A stretch of DNA of 64,000 bases from Galaxea fascicularis (Eukaryota > Cnidaria > Anthozoa > Scleractinia > Euphylliidae), in assembly GCA_948470475.1 (NCBI GenBank), contig OX419343.1, positions 20,509,321 to 20,573,320 of the forward strand, given 5' to 3'. The position numbers were made by a program, and so were the translations under genes. This document shows, in pieces, positions 46,764 to 60,600 of this stretch (the stretch's first letter is position 1; the number at the start of each line of letters is the position of its first letter). The notes beneath the pieces were generated by a model that had not been told where the DNA came from, did no database searches, and worked only from the letters and a program-made list of their open reading frames with translations.

Positions 46764-49700
46764 ACCAGTAGACTCTTGAGAAACTTCACGATATGCAAAT
46801 AATAACGGGTTAATATAACGGTGCCACTGTCTCGGTTGCTCGCTACACAATCTCTTCAGCATGCTCTTCATAGTTCCATTAAACTTTTCCGTGAGGCCAT
46901 TACACATAGGGTGATAAGGTGTCGTAGTGAGCTGTTTAATACTCAACAGCCGCGTCACTTCCTTCATGCACTCCGATACAAACTGCGTACCGAGGTCACT
47001 CAAAATTTCTTCAGGCACTCCCAAACGACTAAAGATATCCACCAATGCTTCTGCGACAGTTTCTGTATCAATGTTCTTGAGCGGGACAGCCTCAGGATAA
47101 CGAGTTGCAAAGTCAACCAATGTCAATATATATCTGTGACCGCCCTCACTCGGGGGACTAATAGGACCAACCAGATCGATTGCTACTCTCTTGAATGGCT
47201 TGTCAATTAATGGCATCTTCTCCAGGGGAACCTTCGGTACGGAACCCTTGTTAACTGTCTTCTGACATACATCACAGGACTTGCAATAACGAGCCACGTC
47301 TCCTTGAATACCTGGCCAATAGAATGCACCTTGAATTTTATCTGCCGTTTTCTTTATTCCCATGTGACCTCCCATGATCGATCCGTGCGCTATTTCCATT
47401 ATTCGGTTTCTCAACTGCACAGGAACCATAACTTGCTTCAGGGGTTTACCACCATTCACATAAGGGTGCTTGTAAACACGGTAAAGAACTCCACCTTTTA
47501 CTTCAAATGACTTCTCAGCCAGGCCTCTCACAACTACATCATTTTGCTCCCAATATTTCTGTAAGCTCTCGTCATCACGTTGCATCTGTTTGAGCTTTTC
47601 TCTATCAACAACAGGACTTTCATTGGTAGCCGGTACCTTTAGCAGGATGTGTTCTCCGGCCTTCTTTGCTTGACTTCTCGTTGTTACTGCACACGCCTCT
47701 TGCACATGATCTTGCCAACTTGGATCTGGGTCGTCAGCAGCTCTCGCGCCCGGTACATTACCAACAATTAAATCATAAACCGCATCAGGGAGACATTGCG
47801 CTTCCACTTGGCCCTTGAGATAGGGTGTGTCAACTTCAATCTTCGCAATGGGCACTTTCCTTGCTGTGTTGTCGATGAGCAGCATAACGTTAAAGTCGCC
47901 AGTGTACTGATCCTCGGACACAAGATCCTTCTTTACAACGATTCCACTACAACCAGTGTCTCTCAGGACATCAACGGATTTCTCTCCAACTCTTCCTTTC
48001 ACGACGGGCATTTTACTTCTTATTCCAGACAACGGTTCAACACAGGCACTACTCAGCAACGGAATCTTCTTACCACAAGCCAACACAAGCTTATTATCTT
48101 GGATACAGGACTTAACTTCTTCTGCTGAAGGTTTAACTTCTGGTGGCTGAACTAGACAACTAGCACTCACTTGACCACGTTGCACAGGGATACCATCCCT
48201 CCTTTGTCCTCCTAGCCTTCTTCCACTTGAGCGACAATTTCTAGCTTCATGTCCCTGCTTGCCACACAGAAAACATCTTTTTATCAGGGTTGGACAGTTG
48301 ATAGCTTTATGACCACGAGCATTACACTTAAAGCAGTGGAGGGGTGTTGTATTAAACTGAGTGTTCTTGGGTTCGTCCCTCTCAGGCTGTACTGCCGGCT
48401 TCCTGCTCACTGGGCTGAATAAATGCTTGCCATGAGCCTCTAAGTACTGGTCAGCAATTTTTGCAAACTTTGCCAGGGTTTCAGGAGCCCTTTCTCGTAG
48501 ATGAATGGCCAGATCTTTAGGGCAGGAATCAATAAACTGTTCTTTCACGATTAAGTCCTTTAGGCCCTCAAAGGTTTGCTCAGTATCTGAAAGCTCTAGC
48601 CACCGTAACAGGTATCTGTCCAATCGCACAATAAACTGCTCCGGACTTTCATCAACTTCCGGTTTAGATGCTCTGAATTTGCGACGATAGCCATCTTCAG
48701 TAAGATCATATCTCTTCATCAACGCGATCTTCACTCTATCGTAATCTTTAGCTGCGTCCTCCGATAGACGTGAATACACTTCTAGTGCCCGTCCAGACAA
48801 CAGAGCACTGAGCTTCGATGCCCATCCATCTTTTTTCCACTTAGCTGTCTCAGCAAATCTCTCGAACCTCTGTAAATACGCGTCTAAATCATCTTTATCA
48901 TCCACAAACGAGGGGAGTTTAGGTGCCTTAGCTCGATCCTCTCTGTCACCACTTTCTGCAGTACGACCATCACCGTTCATTGCTGCTATTCTAGCAAGTT
49001 CTAACTCATGTTCTCTCTTGGCAACCTCAGCAGCCTCCCTCTGTCTCATAATGTCAGCTTCCTGTTGTAATTTCCTAATTTCTCTTTCCTGACGTCTCGC
49101 TTCCCTTTCTTCATCCTGTCGTCTGCGTCTCTCTTCTTTCTCTTCATCTTCGCGCCTTCTCTCATCTTCAAGCTGCCTAAATTTCTCTTGTTTTTCTTCT
49201 TCAAGCTGCCTAAGTCTTTCTTGTTTTTCTTCTTCTCTGCGTTTCTCTTCACGTTCTTCCTCTCTATGTTTCTCGACGAATGCAAGCAGCTCAGCTCCTT
49301 CCAGCCCAAACTTTTCTCCAAGTTGAATAAATTTCTCCATTTCACTGCGTTAAAATTCCAATACTCTTCCACTCGTATCACTTTCTTTCACAGCACAGGT
49401 ACTTCCTTCTAAATTGTGCTCCTTTTCTGGTTATCGGTAGACAACAAACAGTTCCTTGAATTCCACTCTTTAACTCACTCACCTCACTTCACGGACAGGC
49501 CCCCAATGTTACGAGTTCGATTGTGTTGTGACGAGTGAGAAGTGGGTTGTTTGTAGACTAAACAGAACGCAGGGTTGTCGGAACAGCAACAAGGTTATTT
49601 ATTCCAAAGAAATGTAGTTAACTCCACACAAGTCTTCACTATAAGCTCACTCTAGGCTTGTAAAATTATACTCGACCTCCGTCAAACTTCAATACTCACG

Positions 49701-52700
49701 GCCTCTGCCAAATGTACACGACCTCTGTCACACTTCAATAAACACGGCCTCCGCCAACTGTATAAACGACCTCTGTCAACTTCAATAAACACGGCCTCCG
49801 CCAACTTTCTTAGCTCTGAGCTCTTAGACTTACTTCAACAAACACACTCTTCTCTTTACTTTCTTCAACAAACACACTGCTTCTCTTCACTTTGCTTCAA
49901 CAACACGCTGCTTAGAAAAACTCTAAAGCTACACCGATTGGCTTATATACCTTATAACCTAAAATTCTAGAACTTTCCGGATCGACTAAATAAAGAAACA
50001 TTACAATGAAAAACTATTTACAGCTACTACGCAAACGACTTAAAATAGAATTACGGAATCACGATGATTCAGCACTAATTAAATATGCAGACGATTCTAG
50101 ACACTTCCAGACAGTAACGCGAGTCACGCAATAATTTTTCGTAACAGCGTAATTTTGTTGATTCTACTATAAATAAATTAATTATTGTGTCATGATCATG
50201 AGTCACCTATTGTGAAGGTATCCATAGTTACAGTGGACATGCATATGTATGAGTCACCCATTGTCAAAGTATCCATAGTTACATGCATATGGTAAGAATT
50301 TTTTATGTCTTACAATGGGCTAGAGCAGGAGCTCATTAGATGATTGTGCAACTGGCTTAAATTTATAGCTCAGCATTTTCACAGACTTTTTATCATTACA
50401 TTGATTTTCCAACAAATTCAGATTCCCTTAGGAATCCTACAAACAGATCAAGTAAACAAATAAAAACAGAAAACAAGAACGAAGGAGCTCTAGAAAGGAA
50501 TAAATTGTTTTGGTGCCCAGAGAAAGAATGCTAATAACACCATGTTATTTCTGGTATGAACCCATTTTTCAGGACGAGGAATCAAATACTTGACCAAAAA
50601 TGTGCTGGTCTGTGAAACTGCTGTGACTTGCTGTGGACTCTAAGTGTTTTTAAGCTTCTAACCTGTCTTGACTTTATCACTTATGTGTCCCATTGGGAAG
50701 CCAGTCTTATCAGGTTTTTTTTTTGTAGTCCAGCTCTTGTAAAGTACAGCAAACAACATATCTTCAGTCAGAATTTTGTTGCAGGAATTAAATTTCATGA
50801 CACAATATAGGTAGTACATGTATGCAATAAATCACAAGTGCAATAGTTTACTTAGCTTAATTAAAGTGAACACATGTTTTTGTTTCAACAGGCATTGCTA
50901 GAACTAGTTCATGACATCTTTGAGGAGCAAACATCACTGGATAATGTCGTACATAAGATTATGCGACGAGCCTTGTCCATGCTGAAATGTGAACGATGTT
51001 CTGTTCTTCTGTTAATGCACCCAGTTCTTGGCAACAGTTTAGCAGAGGATAGAGCCCAGGTTAATTTTTAACAGTCATCGTCAGCTTTAAGTTCTTTAGC
51101 TGGTTACTGCATAACCAGTGTGTTAGCTGAAGGGGTGGCACTGTATGGAGAAATTAGGCTCTGGTCTCTGTTAGGGCTAAAAGGGTTAATTGGTATAAAT
51201 TATGGTAGACTCCACCCTCTTCCCCACCCCCAGCAGTCATGTTTCTAGCAGATTTCTCAATTCACATTGAATGGAGTGTAACTGGAATGAAAATTAACCA
51301 TCTGAGGTATGATGACAAGAGTCCTATTCATGAGAAATGACATACAGAACTATCACGTTAACTCTAAAAGTATGCAGTTTCCATTTATGAAGTTTTCTGA
51401 TGGGATTGCTCAACTAATGTCACATCGATTTTTGTGGATTTGGGGTCAAAGTTTTGGTGAAAGCAAAGATTTTCTCTAAAATCCTAATTGTGTTCACTCC
51501 CGTTTTTATCGCTAATGTCAAGTACGGTTTTTTATTTTGTTCTTAACTCGAAGAAGAAAGGAATTCCGATGCTTTCCTTTTGCCAGCTGAGTGCACATGA
51601 AATTTACTTTCCACCCCTGTTTTCAAATTATTACTGACAGGTCTCCTGATAACTAAAATTGTAGCTCAATATTTAGTGTTACACATTTTGTAACAGAGTT
51701 GGTAGCCAATACTGTTCACAAGGCCATATAACTTCAGCAAACACAACATAAGGCAAATTTTTGTCTGCATTGACTGGTTCAGGAAAGTACTGTTGACTGA
51801 TGTTCAGGCTGTAGCCAGAATTATTTCCTTCAAACCAGGCATAGTGTCACAAAGCAGCAAATTAAGACCTGTAGACTGTGAGCTTACATTGACCATCAGG
51901 GAGTCCTATATCATGAATCCTCATTTGCAAATGAAAGCGAACAACAGTGGAGCTGTTGTGATTCAATTTTATCCTTGGTTTAGATTTTATTTTCTTCTGT
52001 TTCAAACTTATTATCATGTGCATATCCAAAAACAAAAGAAAATAAAATCTATTTACCAAATTGAACCACAACAGAGCCATAATGTAATCTGTGCTAACAA
52101 CGTAAAACCTCTCTCTTTTGTAGGATTTAAGAATAACAAAGGTTTTTAACCTTAGAGTGTCAGGAACTCGAAACACTAACAGTACAATGTAAGTCTTCCA
52201 GCGTTTACGAGTAATGCATGTCATAGTCCATCTGCAAAATTAAACTTTTCAACGGTACATAGATGAGCGAGGGGGAGGTGCCTGAAAGGCTAGGAGCCTG
52301 GTGCATGTACTGTAACCTGGTAAAGTGGGTAACCATGACAGCCTTGTGAGTGGCAGCCACCCAGGCACCATCATACTGCTAACCCTAAATATACTTACCC
52401 CTATGTAACCAACGAAGGGTAGAGAGAGGGGCCAAAAACTTCATGAACGTGAGCAACACAACTCAACGTGAGTGAAATAAGCTGATATCAACTAGAGGAC
52501 TGTAAAAAAAAAACTCTTCGACACCACTCCCCCCCCCTCCTGTTAGTTAAAAATGGTGACTGCTGGCCAGTGTTGTTTTGAGTTTAACTTGGCCTGAATT
52601 GCATTCATCCACATTTGATTCATACTCTGTGCTTATTATATATGAATTACTGCAGTTGTAACACTGTAATTTATCAATAATGTTATAAATGAATATTATT

Positions 52701-54664
52701 TTTCATAGAACTGGCTTGACTCAAGGTTTTCCATTTAACTACTTGTTTATAAATAATAAAATAACACTGTGTTCTTATCATTAGCTCTTCTACATTAACT
52801 AAAGTTTTGAGTTTTTAACCATGTCAATGCAAATGTAATGTAAGAACTGATCCCATCAACCTATACAGTTACAGTGAAGGAAGAGATGATGGTTCATTCA
52901 CCACAAGAATAGCCAAAGTTGTTGCATCAACTGGCAAGGTAAAAGACAATTTTTGTGCAAGTTTTTCCTTTTGTCAGAACTACAATTGCATTTTTCAGAA
53001 AGAGTGCAAATTGGAAAATGTAAAAACCATTTCTGGCATTTTTGCCTTCCCACACCTCTGGTACCACCTTGCAGCTTTCCCTGCTCTGAACATGCTACAG
53101 TAATGCTCCCCTCCACCTTGCTGTGTAGGCTCTTTCTATTCTCCTACCCACGTCACCTCCATGTGCACATGACTATTTTATCTAACTCCAGATTTTTTTG
53201 TGATCCCAGTAAAAACGTTTTCCACCGCTACAAATTCATTACCATCTTAAGCTAGTGAATGATTCTGTGCATTTGCTTTCTCAGACACTAAATGTTCCCG
53301 ATGCTGCACAAGATCAAAGACTAAAGAGAATAGTAAGTTAATTGGTGTTACACTTAAATGAATTATGCACCTCTCCGGGCCCATTCATTTGATATGCAGG
53401 TACCCAAAACTGGTAGGTTAGTTTTACACTGGTCATATTCCACAGGTCAAAGTACAGGTCACTGTGCTTACAGATAAATAAACAAGCCCAGAATTAAAGT
53501 TTTTCCTGGGCCTAATCACTATCCAAAATTTTGTTTTAGCTAGATCGAGGTGAAACTGTTTGGCTTGGTACCTGTATCTGTGGAATGTGCCCTGAGAAAG
53601 AGATTTACTTTCTGAAAACTGGCATTTTGAAAGAGTAATGCTTGCTTCATGTATTCAGTTATTGTCTATATTAAATTTTTTGGCAGACCTCTGGGTATGG
53701 AAAAAAATATCCACAACCTTTCTGCTCCCTCAGCTAACACACAGGTTATGAGAATAAAGGAAATGATCATCCGACATGAACCAAATTCTCTGAACTAGTA
53801 GTATATAAAACATAAGAAAAACAGTTAAGAGAATCTGCATGTTGATGTCAGGGCTTATAAGGGTTAACTCACAAGTTCTTTGTATTGATAGCTTGCAATA
53901 AGTTCTGACAATGGTATGGATGCCCACAGACCAATTCTGTGTATGCCAATTAGAAACAACAAGTTTGAAATCATCGGTGAGTCATTAATCTATTTGCTGT
54001 TCCAAAATGCAAATTAGAATGTAGCACCTCAAGAGTGTTTAAATCAAATGTAAGGTAATAAGAGTTTCTATTAGGTTATATAGGGCTATATAATGGAGAC
54101 TGTGTGGCTGCTCTTTCATTTGTGCAAATAATTATCAGTGAAACATTGCAGCTTACCACAGTTACTATGCAATTAATACTGTTAAACATTGATTGCATTT
54201 GATTAGCAATTAAACCCATTGCAAATAGATGAGCTTGGGAACTGGTTAGCGGGGAAGGGCCTGAGGAATACAAGCACTGCAGGGAGGCATCCATGGCAAC
54301 CGGCAACTGGGAACCAACCCAGCAGCCCTGCTAATGGGCACTGTCATACTGACACTAGTCCAGTGGAAATACTTACCTAACCCAATACTTACCTCATAAG
54401 TCAAGTTGCCCTTTGGGAAGGGAGGGCGGGGCTAACTAATCCGCAAAGAATCGCAAGCAAAGGCACTGATCTGCAATGATCGCTAGAGTGTAAAGCTATA
54501 TGTGATCTGCCCCTGCAAACTCCAAGGGCACCCCACAGATCATGTGCAAAGTGGGCGAGACCGCTGGCAGAATTAGCTCAAGATTAACCGTGCCTAAATT
54601 ACATTTAGCCAGTTAATAATGTTATAATTTGAAGGGTTTACTTTTCAACTATGCTGATATTGTT

Positions 54665-54695
<31 letters not shown>

Positions 54696-57600
54696 TTCTT
54701 TCTTGCTTGCTTGCTTACTTTTTTTTTGTGATTAAGGAGTGGCACAACTGATCAGCAAACTGAACAACAAGGCATTTGATGAGAGCGATGAGACATTGTT
54801 TGAGGTATTTAACAACTGCATTGAGCTGTATGGAAGATGGTTGCTTGGGATGTCCAGAGGCCTCCACTGTAACCAGCTGGCCTTTGTAGACAGTAAAAAT
54901 GCTCCCTTGGCTAGCAATCCCCACAACCCACGTATGAGCCCCTAAATAGAGACATCCAGGCATCCACAACACTGTATTAACAGTGTCTTGGCCAGCTGTG
55001 GTTTCCATTAATGCATAATAGACCATATTCATATTCTCGGTATTGAACTGGATCTAGCATGAATTAGTGGAGGCTCTTGTGGGGGACTCTTTTCATATGC
55101 AAATGTATTCCCCCACAAGAGTCTCCACTTCTTGCCAGATCCAGTTCAATACCGAGAATATGAATATGGCCTATTTGAACTTACCCAATTTGTCATCAGC
55201 TTGACTAAATAAATTATCGTTGTATTGTTATATCATGAAGACACGAGAAACGCAGATTAATTTCATTATTACAGATGTGACATCAGATTCATGTTTAAAA
55301 TAGTGAGGTAATAGTGGATCATTGAGAAAATGGGAATGTGCATCTTTCGCCTGGATTGCACAGTACATGTACGAAGAACTTCTTCCATTTCTTGAGATTG
55401 AAAATTCCACACCTGCTTGATCCTTGTGTTCCATTTCATTGATAATGGGACGCAATAGCCCTGTTTAAAAAATTGAAATAAACAACTCATGAATCCTTTA
55501 CTAATGTAATCTTTTCTTGTCCCTTTTTTAGGCATTTGCCATTTTCTGCGGACTTGGTATTCACAACACCATGATTTATGACCAAATGGCGAAAGCCAAG
55601 GCAAAACAGCAAGTGGCAATTGAGGTGAGAAGAAGAGGCCAGTTGTATGTGCTGGTTCACAAAAAAACGTGAAGAAAAACCAAGGGCAAACCTTGACTCT
55701 TTGTCACAGCTAATACGAGTAAAGATCGAACGGCCAGACACCAGCTTTGGTTTCTGTGGGTAGAATTGACTATGAAATGTTACTATATTAATACGCACAT
55801 CAAACACTGTAACATGCCCCTGTTGTTAGGTTTTTTGTCGCTGTACATAAACAACATAAGGCTACTTCTGAAGAAGCTAAGGCCCGGTTCAAACGTCGAA
55901 CTCTTCATGTGCTGAATCCAATGCAAATGAGAGAAAACAATAGATTTTTCTCATTTGCATTTGATTCGGTACATGAGAAGTTCGACATTTGAACCGGGCC
56001 TAAGGAAATCAGTCTCTGTTAACCCTTGAAACACTAAGAGTGATCAGCATCAAATTTCTCCTTGTAATGTCAATGCTTTAAAAAACATAGTGGCTATGAG
56101 AATTGAAGACAGGATCACACAAGATGAATTTGCTTGATATCTTAACAACTTCTCCCAACTACTTCTATAGGAAAGTCGCAGGGACAACAGTTGAGAATTT
56201 AAATGTTTATCTTAGGGTTTTTGAAAGCTTAAACGTTGAAAAAACGCTATTAATAGCCTAGAAAATGATCGCAAACGCACTGGTACTTCAAGTGGCAGAC
56301 AAAAATGTTCTCTTTTTGCATTGGGTGTCCCTCTCTTAATTCTTAAAATGGTGTTTTTGAAGGTACTTTCATATCATGCTGCTGCCAAGAGAGGAGAAAT
56401 TGACAGACTCAAGGTAAATAATAGCCCGAGAGCAAGCTCTCCCGGGGGGCAGGGGGTGGGGAAGGGAAGGGAAGGAGGAGAGCTCCCTATCCCCCAAGAG
56501 AGTTACTCGCAGGTTAGGTAAATGAAACCACTCCCTACTAAGTACAGTGGAAGCCCGCTCTACGGACAGTTTCGTTTCTCCCGGCGAAAAGCTCAAATAT
56601 TTTCTTAAAATTAACCCGCTTTATACGGACACCAGTTAATACGGACAGTGGACACTTTTCTGTGTCCCGAGTCACAAACTCTCACATGTCTTCAACCCCG
56701 CTTTATCGACACTGGTTATCTGCACACTGTCTATTTTCATTGTCACAATTATGTGCTAATTGTAGAAATTGTACCCTGTTCCGGCAGATAATGACAGATT
56801 TCTACGGGTGAGACTGATAAATGATCGTGAGGTTTCTTTAGGATGAACTTGTAACAGTTACAGTAAAGAAATTAAGCAACATTTTCTCGTTAAAATGTCA
56901 GTTTTGGCCTTTATATCGATAAAACTTATGTCCGTGACGTTTATTTTTTGTGAGAGCCCTCTTGGTGTGCGTATTAACCGGTTTCCTCTGTACAGTACAT
57001 GCCGCGAGGTAGTTGTTTACAAATTTTGTTGATGTTCCAAATGTTTCTTTGCCCCAGCCCTTCCTCCACCACTCATTGTGATCGCCTTAAGTAAAGCGCT
57101 TGAGACTACAGATTGCAGAGAACTACATCAAATTCAATTGTTCCTGGAATCCCTTTTAAATCATGTTATTTACAGAAGATTCTATTGAAGTTCAATCGAC
57201 TCATTGGCGTATTCTTTCTTCTTTTAACATATACATCTCTGCCTTTTCAGAATACCCCAGTACCCAAGTCTTCAGAATTCAAAGTGGATAGTTTTCAGTT
57301 TGACGACTTCTCGCTTGAGCCCGATCAGATGCTTCAAGCTTCTCTTAGGATGTTTATTGATTGTGGGTTTATCGATGAATTTCACATAGACTATGAAGTA
57401 AGTAAGGGTTCAGCTAACAGAATTCAAGTAATTGATTATTTCATTAAAAAAGAAAATACTCTCTAGGTTTTTCCTTTGATTTTTGAAGTTGGCTGGCTCA
57501 TGAGGCACCCCTTTGTAACACGTTTTGTTGAGACTGGCTGTCAACCTCTTCAGAGGATATTAAAAATAGCCAGAATACACACTGTGAGGTGCGGGTATCC

Positions 57601-60600
57601 ATTCCAAGGTTTTATCCAGAAGGGTGTCTAGGTGTCACTTGGACGCCCACTTCTAGAAGAAGTTCAAGGAAAATGCACTCAATCTCTTATAGTTTTATGG
57701 GAAATCGTGCCTCCTGGATGCCCAGTTCAATGTTTGGCCAAAAGTCCCGAATTCCATTCTTCACCTTTCGATAACATTCAAGCAACAAAGAACCCTGCAA
57801 TTGTATGGCTGAATTCACATACTGGAACTGCGGATCAAATAATGAAAATGTAAGTGATCACTGCAGTTATGAACGCTACTCGAGCAGTAGTGAAACTGAA
57901 GCCTGAAAAAAAAAATTCAGGCTTGTGCGGGAGTCGAACCCATGACCTCTGGGATACTGGTACAGTGCTCTGTTACCCTTCACTTTAAATAGAACATTCC
58001 AGTTTTTAAGGAGTTACATTGACATTATTTACATTCCGTAGAATTCTCCCCCTACTCACGGTTCTCTGTTTTCCAGCCGACAGCACAGCACGGACATGAG
58101 GTTCAGTGTTAGTGCGGCAAGAGGTTATTTTTTTCCCTCCCTCTCAGTGCTTCGCGTCCCGTTAACGCGACTTTGTCGCGTCATTTCCCTCTTCCAAAAT
58201 CAGGGACCCTAGGTACCACTGTCAACAGAACTGCTACTTTATCACCAACTTCCACTACACTGGAGCTTGATGTTTTCTTTGTCTTTCAGGTTCTATGTAG
58301 GTGGCTGTTAACAGTTCGCAAGAATTATAGAAATGTAATTTACCACAATTGGAGACATGCGTTCAATGTGGCACAGTCCATGTTTTGTATGCTCAAGGTA
58401 TGTACATAAACAGTTATATTTTGTTTCTTAACTTAGAGACTTAGAGCGCTTACAAAAAAGTAAGAACTGGCCGGCTAGACCAATCCATTTGTAAAAAGAA
58501 TGCCACTGTTAGTCAAAACTGTCCAACCAGATCAGTTTATTTCTACATAGTATGCAAAGCAGTGATGGGCTTTTAGCGAAAACTCTAGAAAGAACCTTTT
58601 TTCATTTTCAAAATGAACTGTCCGATTGGCCAGTTCTGACTTTTGTAAACGCCCTAAGACTCAAAACTTAGGTCTTCTTCGTATATCATATCAAACTGCT
58701 TTACTGGATAGACTTGCTTGAAATTAGTTTCTAATTGTATTAATATTTATGGTGTAAAGTATTCAATCTCCAAAGTCTTAACAACACTAAATGAGTCCCC
58801 TCTTGATTCTGATGGAATAATCTCATGAAAGTATAGTTTGGCTGGTTGAACCGTGTGGCTCTCAAGTAACTGTCTACCCTGGTAGCAGAGTCGCTTCAAT
58901 ATTTACGGGGGGTGACAACTCAAAGGAGGCCTGTTTAGGGAGAAAAGCAAAATTCTTCCTGAAATCTAGGGACTGGGAGAATTTTCTGGGAAACATGACA
59001 TATTGTTGCTCTCATAACGTTTGTTAAAGTTGTCCCACCACCCGGGGTCTTTCCTAGATAAGTCGGGAAAGAAGACTTATCTACGAAAGATCGAAGCGAC
59101 TTTCCTAGCAGGGTATGGTTGTCATGGAAGATCCCCTTTACAGTGCTTGTACGCGTCTTGATAACCTTTGAATTTTAGGAGTCCGATTTCAAGGCCTTCG
59201 AAAAACTTGAAATTGGTTTTTGGTCCTTGGAATTCTTTTTACTGAACAAAGTCATAAATGTCAACACTTTTAAGCGCTCTTTTTGGGTAGTGAGTACAAA
59301 TACAAAAAACAGCGTGCAAGTGTCGCGATGCTCATGAAATATGTTAACACTTTTCTTTTTCATTCCCGTTACCGTCTGGTTACGGTCGCTCGCATCCCCA
59401 CGTTGGGTTGCAAGTGCACCGCGCATGTCTATTCTCTGCACGTGTTTTCATGCTCTCGCTTTAAGAAGTTCTTGAATTTTCTTAAAAAGGGCGTTTCCCA
59501 TAACTCCGGGAACCTTCCGGGCCTATTTCGGATGCCATAATTTCCTACGTTTCTTAAAAGCGAGGACGTTTTCAGGTATGCAATTTTGCAATAAATTTGC
59601 CCTTTCGTATCTTGTAGTCATAGTGAAAGACCAGCGTTTTAGAATAATCGGATCGCAGTTTCAGCAGTGGGTTTTCGGGCCCAAGCCCCGTTATGTTTTC
59701 GGGACTTTCGAGACACGGGTCCCTGGAAAGTCCTTGTAATGTTCTTGAATTTTTTTGCTGAAAACGTTTGCGATACCTACTTTTAAAGAGATAAATTACT
59801 TTTTCTGAGAGGTGCTCATCTTAGGTAAATAGCTTGTAGAGATATTATTTAGGAATTTCGGGTTTTGTGCCATAATGAAGTTCGTCAGCGTCGTAACGAG
59901 GTATATTTTTTGGTCAGTGACCCATTTTTTGGGTCCAAAATTCTGATCCCAGAATGCGGCAAAATCTGATCCCTGATCCCAAGAAAATTTACTGATCCTG
60001 ATCCCGTGACTTGTTATCCCAGATCCCGAAGCTGTGATTCCAGACCCGAGGGTTGTGGTCCCGGATCCCGGGGCTGTTATCCCAGATCCCGAGGCTGTGA
60101 TCCCAGTTCCCGAGGCCATGATCCTGATCTTGAGGTTGTGATCCCTGATCCCAAGGCTGTTATCCCTGATCCCGCGGCTGTGACCCCAGATCCCGAGACT
60201 GTGATCCCTAATCCCAAATACCTCGTTAGGACCCTGATTGACTGGTTTTTCTCTCTCTCTGTCTATCTCTCTCTCTCTCTCTTTATCAGACTGGTGGCAT
60301 GAATAAGTATCTAAGCAACTTGGAATGTCTTGGTTTGATTGTCGGCTGTTTGTGTCATGATCTCGACCACAGAGGGACGAACAATGCCTTTCAGACCAAG
60401 TAAGCTGTCAAAACACACCTTTATTATATGGCTGTCGCTTGAAGCTGATATAACGCGTGCTCGGATTGGCTATGTGCAAGGGCATTATTCTTCCTTAATG
60501 CCCAGGGGCCGATTACGAATTATGCAAAAATAAAATAAAATACTTTTTAGCTGTTTTGTGACGTCATAAAATAAACAACGGTCGGTCTTTACGGGAGAAT

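Larger units (their letters stand above)
44075..50146 (-). mobile_element. Complete Ty3/gypsy-type LTR retrotransposon, Gmr1-like domain order
   Basis: 6072 bp: LTR (44075-44713), polypurine-like tract, Gag-Pol ORF (44808-49340), primer-binding site, LTR (49507-50146). It is flanked by GCGTA on both sides (44070-44074, 50147-50151). The LTRs are 639 and 640 bp and differ by one inserted G, so insertion is recent. It lies antisense in intron 4 of the PDE11A-type gene. Confidence 0.96.

Noticed and set aside
49046..49381. 111-codon ORF overlapping the start of gag-pol
   Set aside because: Lys/Glu-rich frame shadow of the coiled-coil coding region.
56543..57000. Complete Tigger-like element
   Set aside because: Left end convincing, but no matching right TIR or TA duplication found.
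57901..57979. tRNA gene on the minus strand
   Set aside because: Good B box but no acceptor stem pairing or full D arm; treated as SINE fragment.
60006..60302. 98-codon ORF with PDP repeats (and reverse-strand 107-codon ORF 59796-60119)
   Set aside because: Both are created by the 21-bp minisatellite, which keeps all frames periodic; they lie in an intron and have no family similarity.
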